The notes under the pieces were generated by a model. That model did no database searches. It saw only the letters and a program-made list of their open reading frames with translations, and was not told where the DNA came from. A program made the position numbers and the translations under genes. 5,626 bases of DNA. Source: Phycisphaerae bacterium (GTDB lineage Bacteria > Planctomycetota > Phycisphaerae > SM23-33). The stretch covers positions 1 through 5,626 of the forward strand of contig JASLZV010000141.1 of NCBI GenBank assembly GCA_030754715.1, written 5' to 3'. Below, piece by piece: positions 1 through 5,626 of this stretch (its first letter is position 1; each line of letters begins with the position of its first letter).

Positions 1-77
1 CCGCGGCCGGGAGGTTGTCTCCGCCCGCCGGTCGTGTTAGCATCGTTTCGGGCTTTCTCCGCAAATGCTGGCGAGAG

Positions 78-1073
78 ATGGAACCGGGCGGAACAAAAAT
101 CGCAGACTTGTTCAGCAAAGACTTTCTGGCGGACCTGGCGATGCTTGAGCGGCTGTGGCTTATCGCCAAGTCCCGGCAGGGCGGCAGGGGCGCCATGGGG
201 GCGGGTGCAAGGCGGTCGCGCCGTATGGGCGACGGGCTGGAGTTCGCCGACCACCGCGACTACGCAGCCGGGGACGACATCCGCTTCATCGACTGGCCCT
301 ATTACGCGCGGATGGAGAAACTTCTGCTGCGGCTGTTCCACGAGCACAGTGAGTCGGACGTGGTAATCTCCCTGGACTGTTCGGCGTCGATGGCGGCCGA
401 CGAAGGCGAACGGGGAGGCGGGAAGTTCGATTATGCCCGCCGGGCGGCGGCGGCCCTGGCGTACGTGGCGATGGGCTCCCTGGACCGCGTTACCGTCGTG
501 CCGTTTGGCGGCAGTGGCGGCAACGATAGCCCCGGCCGGATGCTTCGCACGGGGAAAAACCGCAGGAGGGTCTTTACGGTGCTGGATTACCTGGCGGGCC
601 TGGGCGCCGGCGGGCAAACGCACCTGAAGGCCTCCATGCGGCAGTTGGCGGGCCGGCTGCAAGAGATCAAGACGTTCGATTCGCCGACCACCATTGTGCT
701 GATATCGGACCTGTTGGATTGCGGGTCGGAGTTGTCCGAGGCGTTGGATCGCCTGCGGGTGGGCGGGGCGTTCGGCAAGTTTGAAAGAGATGTTACCGTG
801 TTGCACCTGTACAGCCGGCGCGACGCGCAGGGCGAAATGGAGGGGCCTTACCTGCTGTCCTGCGCCGAGACGGACCGCCGGATGCAAATGCACGTAACCG
901 AGGAGGTCCGCCAGTGCTACCGCCGCCAGTGGGGGCGGTTCCGGGACGGCTGTCGCAGGACCTGCGTATCGCGGGGCGCGACGTACGTGTCCGCCTGCAC
1001 GGACGTTCCGGTCACGACGTTCATGCGAAACATTCTGGTCGCGCTGCGCAAGGCGGACCAACTTTCGGGGTAG
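78..1073 (+). CDS. DUF58 / VWA-like protein (MoxR-associated type)
   Basis: A soluble protein of about 331 residues with no membrane segment, so probably cytoplasmic. Numbering is from the ATG at 78. The DUF58 signature lies at about residues 51-73: G-x-G-x-EF, then R-x-Y-x-x-GDD-x-R-x-IDW. It is followed by a VWA-like fold with the MIDAS pattern D100-x-S102-x-S104 (codons from 375), a Thr at 181 (GGQTH) and Asp at 211 (ISD), so the metal site looks intact. DUF58 proteins commonly work with MoxR AAA+ ATPases in chaperone-like or envelope-related assemblies; no partner ATPase is in the window and one may lie upstream. The start is uncertain: the frame is open to the left edge, a TTG at 15 abuts GGGAGG with no spacing, and the ATG at 78 lacks a well-spaced ribosome binding site. 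ATG 78 is chosen because the preceding residues do not resemble the family. The next gene starts four bases after the stop. The family call is firm; the biochemical role is unknown. Confidence 0.88.
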   Translation: MEPGGTKIADLFSKDFLADLAMLERLWLIAKSRQGGRGAMGAGARRSRRMGDGLEFADHRDYAAGDDIRFIDWPYYARMEKLLLRLFHEHSESDVVISLDCSASMAADEGERGGGKFDYARRAAAALAYVAMGSLDRVTVVPFGGSGGNDSPGRMLRTGKNRRRVFTVLDYLAGLGAGGQTHLKASMRQLAGRLQEIKTFDSPTTIVLISDLLDCGSELSEALDRLRVGGAFGKFERDVTVLHLYSRRDAQGEMEGPYLLSCAETDRRMQMHVTEEVRQCYRRQWGRFRDGCRRTCVSRGATYVSACTDVPVTTFMRNILVALRKADQLSG

Positions 1074-1077
1074 GTAA

Positions 1078-3780
1078 ATGAACCGATTGGGCACCGCAGC
1101 GCCGTTGATTGTGATTCTCGCCGCTCCGCTGGTGATGCTGTATCCGTTGTGGACCAACCCCCTCATCGCGGGCGAGGACGACGTAATCCATTACTACCCG
1201 CTGCGGAAGATGGTCGGCCGCGCGCTGCGCGAGGGCCGCTGGCCGGTTGACAACCCCTATGAGGCCACCGGGGCGCCGCTGATGGGGGACCCGCAGTCGG
1301 CTGTGATGTATCCGCCGACGTGGCTGTTTGCGGTCTTACGGGCGAAGTTGGCCTACAGCATTTCGATATTCCTGGGGTTCTCGCTGGCCGGCTGGGGTGC
1401 TTACGCGTATCTGCGGCGGATGAGCCTGGTGCGCGCGGCAAGTATGTTCGGTGCGGTGGTGTTCATGTTCTGCGGGTTCATGGTCGGCCACCGCGTTCAC
1501 CTGTCGATGATCCACACGGCTGCGTATCTGCCGTGGGGCCTGTGGTGTATTGAGAGTTTCCGCGGCAGACGGCGGGTATTTGCCCCGGCTGTGGCGATGG
1601 TTCCGGTTGCGTACCTGGGGATAACGTCTGGGCACTGGCCGACGCTGATCCACGTGTGCCTGATCTGGTTTGTGTACTTCGGCCTGCGGGTCTGGCCCTT
1701 TGGCGCCCGGCAGTGGCGGTCAGTTGCCCCGGCCTGCGGGGCGACAGTCCTTGCGGCAGTCATTGCCGGCCCGCAAATTCTGGTCACCGCGGAAATGATG
1801 GGGCATGTCACGCGGGGAGGTCTTGGGCTGATGGTAGCCGGTGAGAATAGTTTCTTCCCCGTGGCGGGAGTGTTGGCATTTTTCCCGATGCTGATGGGCT
1901 CCCGGTGGCCGAATTTCTTCCCTCAGCAGTGGTGGGGACCGTGGCACCTGTGCGAGATGCTGGGCTACGTGGGGCTGGTGACGCTTCCGCTGGCGGCTGC
2001 GGCGGCGTGGCGGCTGCGGCGCGGCAGGGCGGTTCGGCTGCCGAAAACAAACGACACCGGCGGCATCGTTCGCCTCTGGGTGTGGTTGGCCCTCGGTGCG
2101 GGCGTCTGGATGCTGGGATACTACATACCGGCGTATTGGCTGATCCAAAAGGTTCCCGTTTTAGGGATGGTGCGATGCCCGGCGCGGATGGTGCTTGTGG
2201 TGGATCTGGCGTTGGCGGTGCTGGCGGGTGCGGCGGTCCACGCGGTATGCGTCGGAGATACGCCCGGGGCCCTGGGGCGTACAATCCGCCGCGGCATGAC
2301 GGTTGTGCTGCCAGCGGCGATGCTCGCGTCTCTGATGGTCCTGGGTGTGGCTGGATGGGCGGGTCGAGACCTTTGGGGCTGGGGCGGGCGAATCCCGTTC
2401 CCGTTCGTCGGGGGCGCCGGCGACGCGCTGGCGGCCGTCAGTCCGGCCAACCCGGCCGTCTGGGTCCAGGGGGCGATGCTGGTGGCGAGTATCGCGGCTG
2501 TCTGGTTCTGGTTGGGCGGGCCGCGCCGGCGGGCGCCACTGCTGGTGGGGTTGGTCCTGGTGGACCTGTTCTTCATAACACGATTTGTGGATGCCCCCGG
2601 CGATCAGGGCAAGTCTCCAGAGGCGGATGTTTCGCCAGCTGCCGCGTGGCTCAAGAAACATGTCGAGGGGAGCCTCGCCAAAGATTCCCCCCAGGCCTAT
2701 CGCGTGTGGGGCCTCAGTGCGTCCTACCATCACCGCCCGGCGGAACTGCTTCTGCCCAAGACCGCCGGCGCCCTGGGCATTGCCACCATTAACAGTTACG
2801 GGCCGTTCCAGTCGCCGCGCCACGCCCACCTGTTCGGCTTTCGCGTATTTGGCACGGCGCGCAACTGGCGGCGCCTGATCCGGGACAATCGCCTGCTGAG
2901 CGCGTACAAGGTTCGCTACATCCTGGCTGCCGACCGGCGGTTCTGTGAGGTGATAGAATCGGTGCGGACAGGGGCCGGTGAGGCGGCAGCGTTGAGGGCA
3001 ATTGCCGGAGCGAACAACCTTCTGGCCGATTCGTGGCAATTGGACGCCGCAAACCTGCGGGGGGGTCTGTTGATACTGCGGTCTCGGTGGCTGTGGGGGT
3101 TGTCGCACGCGGCCCAGCCGCTGCGCTTGGCGGACAACGAGCCGGATGAATACCGCATTTCACTGGAGGCGCGCGGCGGCGTAGGGGGCACCGCTGGAAT
3201 GCTCAAAGCGGAACTGTGGCCGCAATCGATCGGCTGGATCGACTGGGAGGACAACCCCACGGCGTTGGTGGTCTATCCGGAGCAGATTTCGCGTCGATGG
3301 CGGCGGTTCGAGTGGACCTTTCTCGCTTCTGCGGCCGGCGGAGCCGCGGAGTTTGTGGTGACCTGGATGGGCCAGGGGTCGGTGGAGGTGCGAAGCATCT
3401 CGCTGCGGGCTGTCGGGGCGAATATCCAAACCGGCGAGATTGATCGCGCGCCGGCCGAGCGGACTGGCCGGGCGGTGTACAACAAGGTGGCGGAGTTGCC
3501 GCCTGTTTTCCCAGGCGACCCGGCCGTGGCGATATATGAGAATCTGCTGTGCCGCTCGGATGCCGAACCACAGTCGGTCAAGGACGGCGTCGGGCTTGAC
3601 GGGGAAGTGGAAATTGAGCGGTTCAAATGGAACGCAGCCGGGCGGGGTGACGAGATTCCGCCCGACGTGGCCATTCCACCGGGTGTGCATCCGTCGCGGT
3701 GGTTCGGAATGCTGACGCTGCCGGGGGGCGGCCTATATGCGGTGGTGCTTACTATTGGATGGATTCGAAAGCGGCGATGA
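1078..3780 (+). CDS. YfhO-like polytopic membrane protein (probable GT-C-type glycosyltransferase)
   Basis: A 900-residue protein with about 12-13 membrane segments in its first 500 residues (for example 5-26, 91-111, 119-136, 186-205, 216-236, 292-312, 370-391, 405-428, 460-479, 486-502). A large hydrophilic, probably extracytoplasmic part (about 503-875) follows, then a last weak hydrophobic stretch (877-896) ending in WIRKRR. The first outer loop carries the YfhO hallmark: acidic EDD at 33-35, HYYPLR, then G-R-W-P-x-x-NP at 53-60, G-x-PLMGDPQSA at 65-75 and YPP at 78-80. Known YfhO proteins in Firmicutes are GT-C enzymes that add sugars to lipoteichoic acid outside the membrane; in this organism the acceptor is unknown and transfer from a lipid-linked sugar is inference. 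Residues 690-778 look like an added beta-sandwich. The family's usual late motif (YxN near LPRA) survives only as IYENLLCRSDAEP at 819-831. The start has GGGG seven bases upstream, and the four-base gap to the DUF58 gene implies cotranscription. Confidence 0.8.
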   Translation: MNRLGTAAPLIVILAAPLVMLYPLWTNPLIAGEDDVIHYYPLRKMVGRALREGRWPVDNPYEATGAPLMGDPQSAVMYPPTWLFAVLRAKLAYSISIFLGFSLAGWGAYAYLRRMSLVRAASMFGAVVFMFCGFMVGHRVHLSMIHTAAYLPWGLWCIESFRGRRRVFAPAVAMVPVAYLGITSGHWPTLIHVCLIWFVYFGLRVWPFGARQWRSVAPACGATVLAAVIAGPQILVTAEMMGHVTRGGLGLMVAGENSFFPVAGVLAFFPMLMGSRWPNFFPQQWWGPWHLCEMLGYVGLVTLPLAAAAAWRLRRGRAVRLPKTNDTGGIVRLWVWLALGAGVWMLGYYIPAYWLIQKVPVLGMVRCPARMVLVVDLALAVLAGAAVHAVCVGDTPGALGRTIRRGMTVVLPAAMLASLMVLGVAGWAGRDLWGWGGRIPFPFVGGAGDALAAVSPANPAVWVQGAMLVASIAAVWFWLGGPRRRAPLLVGLVLVDLFFITRFVDAPGDQGKSPEADVSPAAAWLKKHVEGSLAKDSPQAYRVWGLSASYHHRPAELLLPKTAGALGIATINSYGPFQSPRHAHLFGFRVFGTARNWRRLIRDNRLLSAYKVRYILAADRRFCEVIESVRTGAGEAAALRAIAGANNLLADSWQLDAANLRGGLLILRSRWLWGLSHAAQPLRLADNEPDEYRISLEARGGVGGTAGMLKAELWPQSIGWIDWEDNPTALVVYPEQISRRWRRFEWTFLASAAGGAAEFVVTWMGQGSVEVRSISLRAVGANIQTGEIDRAPAERTGRAVYNKVAELPPVFPGDPAVAIYENLLCRSDAEPQSVKDGVGLDGEVEIERFKWNAAGRGDEIPPDVAIPPGVHPSRWFGMLTLPGGGLYAVVLTIGWIRKRR

Positions 3781-3803
3781 ATCGCCCGCGGGTGAAGATT
3801 TCG

Positions 3804-3841
3804 GGAACCTTTGTCGTGAACCGACCGTAACATACTATAAT
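3804..3841 (+). promoter_or_regulatory. Candidate promoter of the HtrA protease gene
   Basis: A perfect TATAAT lies at 3836-3841. The best housekeeping -35 match is TTGTCG at 3811-3816 (four of six), with a long 19-base spacer. An alternative is an ECF-sigma-like arrangement: GGAACC at 3804-3809 and CGTA at 3826-3829, about 17 bases after GGAAC. Envelope-stress ECF factors often recognise GAAC-type -35 elements and control htrA genes in other bacteria, but which sigma factor acts here is inference. Transcription would begin near 3848, about 40 bases before the GTG start chosen for the protease. No convincing terminator for the preceding gene is seen between 3781 and 3803. Confidence 0.5.
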
Positions 3842-3872
3842 GGCGGGGAATGACGACGAAATAACAAACCGG

Positions 3873-3878
3873 AAAGGA
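3873..3878 (+). promoter_or_regulatory. Ribosome binding site deciding the protease start
   Basis: AAAGGA, within GGAAAGGA, ends nine bases before the GTG at 3888. The earlier in-frame ATG at 3840 has no purine-rich site before it and overlaps the TATAAT box, so this site favours the GTG start. Confidence 0.7.
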
Positions 3879-3887
3879 TTTTTTGCC

Positions 3888-5417
3888 GTGAAACGAGCGA
3901 TAAACGCGGCCGTGAAAACAGCCAAGATGTGGGCGGCGCTTCTAATTGTCGCCGCGTTGGTCTGGGCTGGTATGCATTTCCTTGGTCCGGATCTGGTGGC
4001 CCAGGTGTCCTACGCGGTGGAATCCGGAAAGGTGGAGGCCGCCCGGAATAACCTCGAACGCCTCAGCCGGTTCGATCGAATGTCGGCGTTGTTCCGCGAG
4101 GTATCCAAGACAGTCAAACCCGCGGTGGTGGAAATCCACGTGGTCAAGAAGGCAACCATGCGTCTGAAGGATCTCCTGCGGCGGCGTTTCGGCGACGGTG
4201 ATGTTCCAATGCCCCGGCGATGGAGGCGATTGCCAACGCCGAGAATGGGTCTCGGCAGCGGCGTAATCATTGATGCGAAAAACGGCTACATACTGACCAA
4301 CGAGCACGTGATTAGCGGGGCCGACAAGGTGACGATCGTCCTGGCGGACAGGCGAAGATTCGACGTTGTGTGGACTCGCCCGGACCCGGCCAGCGACCTG
4401 GCGGTGGTGAAGATCAAGCCGGACAGACTCATCGAGGCCCCGCTGGGTAACAGCGACGAGGTGGAGGTGGGGGACTGGGTGTTGGCCGTTGGCGCGCCGC
4501 AGAAATTACCGCAGACTGTGACGGCCGGCATCATATCGGCCACGGGGCGCATGAATGGGGATCCCAGCAAGTACCAGAACTATCTCCAGACCGACGCGGC
4601 TATCAATTATGGCAACTCCGGCGGTCCGCTGGTGAACATGAAGGGCGAGGTCATCGGGATCAACACGGCAATCGTCTCCCCCTCGCTCAGCGGCGTCAAC
4701 TCGGGGATCGGCCTGGCGATACCCTCGAACATGGCCCGCCGGATCATGGACCAGTTGATAACCACCGGCAAGGTGACGCGCGGATATCTAGGAGTATTGA
4801 TTCAGGATGTCGACGAGAAACTTGCCCAAAGCTTCAATCTGCTCGGCACAAAGGGCGCGCTGGTGTCGCTGGTGGCTAAGGGGAGCCCGGCCGAAAAAGG
4901 CGGAATCAAGGTTGAGGACTTCATTGTGAGCATTGACGGCAAGGCGGTGACCGGTACGCGTGGGCTCCGTCTGATGGTGGCCGACATCCCGCCGGGCAAG
5001 AGCGTGGCGGTCAAGGTGTATCGCGAGGGCAAGCCGGTTACGGTCGAGGTGACACTTGCGGTCCAGCCCGAGGACATGGTGCGGGCGTTTCGCGGCCAGA
5101 CCGCCGGGGAGGCCACCCTGGAAGACTACGGATTGAAGGTGACCACGCTGACGCCGGAGTTGATCCAACAGGCCGGCTTCAAGAAGGATACCACCGGCGT
5201 GTTGATTGTGGAGGTGGTCGACGGCTCGGATGCGGGCGAGCAGGGCCTCCGCCAGGACATGGTAATCACACACGTGGGGCGCAAGGCGGTGAACACCATG
5301 GAGGAACTGTCCCAGGAGGTGGCTGAGGCGGCGAAGGGTGCCGACGGTGGCGTGCGGCTTAGGGTGGTCGACCCCCAAGGTGGTGCACGTTTTGCGTTCC
5401 TCACGCCAAGCGAATAA
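3888..5417 (+). CDS. HtrA/DegP-type periplasmic serine endoprotease with two PDZ domains
   Basis: A 509-residue protein (GTG start), close to the usual size of DegP/DegQ proteins. It degrades, and may chaperone, misfolded envelope proteins. A short basic N-terminus (VKRAINAAVKTAK) is followed by one hydrophobic segment at about 14-32 with no obvious cleavage site, so it is either a signal peptide or a membrane anchor with the protease outside. The trypsin-like domain (about 70-290) has the full triad: His140 in TNEHV (codon 4305), Asp170 in SDLAVV (codon 4395) and Ser244 in GNSGGPL (codon 4617). PDZ1 spans about 297-392, starting RGYLGV, and PDZ2 about 412-499. The loop between the first strand and the GSGVIID motif is short and rich in Arg (near 90-120). 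Before the catalytic serine the sequence reads INYGNSGG where many relatives have INPGNSGG. The GTG start is chosen over the ATG at 3840 because of its ribosome binding site and the promoter position. It appears to be transcribed separately from the upstream pair. The family call is firm; which of DegP, DegQ or another HtrA type is not resolvable. Confidence 0.95.
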   Translation: MKRAINAAVKTAKMWAALLIVAALVWAGMHFLGPDLVAQVSYAVESGKVEAARNNLERLSRFDRMSALFREVSKTVKPAVVEIHVVKKATMRLKDLLRRRFGDGDVPMPRRWRRLPTPRMGLGSGVIIDAKNGYILTNEHVISGADKVTIVLADRRRFDVVWTRPDPASDLAVVKIKPDRLIEAPLGNSDEVEVGDWVLAVGAPQKLPQTVTAGIISATGRMNGDPSKYQNYLQTDAAINYGNSGGPLVNMKGEVIGINTAIVSPSLSGVNSGIGLAIPSNMARRIMDQLITTGKVTRGYLGVLIQDVDEKLAQSFNLLGTKGALVSLVAKGSPAEKGGIKVEDFIVSIDGKAVTGTRGLRLMVADIPPGKSVAVKVYREGKPVTVEVTLAVQPEDMVRAFRGQTAGEATLEDYGLKVTTLTPELIQQAGFKKDTTGVLIVEVVDGSDAGEQGLRQDMVITHVGRKAVNTMEELSQEVAEAAKGADGGVRLRVVDPQGGARFAFLTPSE

Positions 5418-5481
5418 GCGATACAGGCCTTCAGACATGCAACCGATGCAGGGGCCCGATTCGGTCTCGCCGACTTTTGGT

Positions 5482-5496
5482 GGAACTTTACGTTCC
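5482..5496. repeat. Small perfect inverted repeat GGAAC-N5-GTTCC
   Basis: GGAAC at 5482-5486 and GTTCC at 5492-5496 are perfect reverse complements separated by TTTAC. It sits just upstream of a TAGAAT box in the intergenic region before the next gene. It could be an operator for a dimeric regulator, or the left arm could be a GGAAC-type -35 element and the symmetry coincidental. No T-run follows closely, so it is not a terminator. Five-base arms alone are weak evidence. Confidence 0.35.
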
Positions 5497-5509
5497 TATC
5501 GAGTAGAAT
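5482..5509 (+). promoter_or_regulatory. Candidate promoter of the gene starting at 5582
   Basis: TAGAAT at 5504-5509 matches the -10 consensus at five of six positions. TGGAAC at 5481-5486 lies 17 bases upstream and fits a GAAC-type (ECF-like) -35 better than TTGACA. Transcription would start near 5516, giving a leader of about 65 bases. The 164-base region 5418-5581 holds no open frame of note. A weak stem TCGG/CCGA at 5461-5473 followed by CTTTT is the only terminator-like element after the protease gene and is too short to call. Confidence 0.35.
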
Positions 5510-5581
5510 ACGCTTCGTACAGATCGATTCAGCAATTTTACAGGATCTTCCGGCCGTTTTGCCAAAGTGAAGGGGTTTTGG

Positions 5582-5626
5582 ATGAGAACGAGCACGTCAG
5601 AGCCGACACAGACATCTCGCGATGGT
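5582..5626 (+). CDS. Start of an unidentified gene, cut by the right edge
   Basis: An ATG at 5582 opens a frame of 15 codons to the window edge with no stop (MRTSTSEPTQTSRDG). GAAGGGG at 5569-5575 lies six bases before the ATG and is a good ribosome binding site. An in-frame GTG at 5567 is a less likely start because it overlaps that site. The visible residues are polar, rich in Ser and Thr, and show no signal peptide; they are too few to identify a family. The gene appears to have its own promoter upstream, separate from the protease gene. Confidence 0.55.
   Translation, partial: MRTSTSEPTQTSRDG

Noticed and set aside
2..40. Short open frame from the left edge ending at TAG 38-40, possibly the tail of an upstream gene such as a MoxR ATPase
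   Set aside because: Only about 12 codons (RGREVVSARRSC) are visible, they do not match a MoxR C-terminus I recognise, and another frame is also open here.
1905..2792. 295-codon + strand open frame overlapping the YfhO-like gene
   Set aside because: Gly/Arg-rich low-complexity product, which is what a shifted reading of GC-rich coding DNA gives. No ribosome site or domain supports it.
2161..3108. 315-codon open frame on the - strand inside the YfhO-like gene
   Set aside because: It is rich in Arg, Pro and Gln with no recognisable domain, typical of the antisense of a GC-rich gene. The + strand frame has clear family motifs.
3784..3791. CCCGCGGG palindrome just after the YfhO-like stop
   Set aside because: It has no loop and no T-run, and eight-base GC palindromes are expected by chance in this base composition.
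4788..5438. 216-codon - strand open frame opposite the protease PDZ domains
   Set aside because: His/Leu/Arg-rich antisense shadow of a well-supported HtrA gene.
5461..5478. TCGG-TCTCG-CCGA followed by CTTTT as a terminator of the protease gene
   Set aside because: The stem is only four base pairs and the T-run is short; it is below what I would call an intrinsic terminator.

Overview
This GC-rich window comes from a bacterial chromosome. Its genes are closely packed, all on the + strand, and have strong third-position G/C bias. It holds three complete or nearly complete protein genes and the first codons of a fourth. No RNA gene, insertion sequence, CRISPR array or phage gene is visible. 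A DUF58 protein, a very large YfhO-like membrane protein and a two-PDZ HtrA protease fit an environmental bacterium of the Planctomycetota/PVC type, but no lineage-specific marker is present, so that placement is inference only.

Layout. (1) About 78-1073 encodes a soluble DUF58/von Willebrand factor A-like protein with an intact metal-site (MIDAS) pattern. Its reading frame is open to the left edge, so the start is uncertain. (2) 1078-3780 begins four bases after that stop and encodes a 900-residue polytopic membrane protein of the YfhO type (GT-C-like fold). It has a large extracytoplasmic C-terminal part that includes a beta-rich, carbohydrate-binding-like stretch. The two genes almost certainly share a transcript. 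(3) 3781-3887 is a short intergenic region with a perfect TATAAT box and an upstream GGAACC element. It drives (4) 3888-5417, a membrane-anchored HtrA/DegP-type serine protease with a complete His-Asp-Ser triad and two PDZ domains. (5) 5418-5581 is intergenic, with a second promoter-like region containing a small inverted repeat. (6) From 5582 the start of another + strand gene runs off the right edge.

Working together. DUF58 proteins usually sit beside MoxR-type AAA+ ATPases and Bat-type VWA membrane proteins. Here the DUF58 gene is coupled directly to a probable envelope glycosyltransferase-like protein. The HtrA protease next door, with its own promoter, does envelope protein quality control. 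The common theme is the cell envelope, but no direct functional link is shown by the sequence. I see no strong evidence of a new defence or mobile system. The points most worth a second look are the DUF58-YfhO pairing, the extra domain in the YfhO-like protein, the start of the protease gene, and a promoter-like pattern shared by the two intergenic regions.
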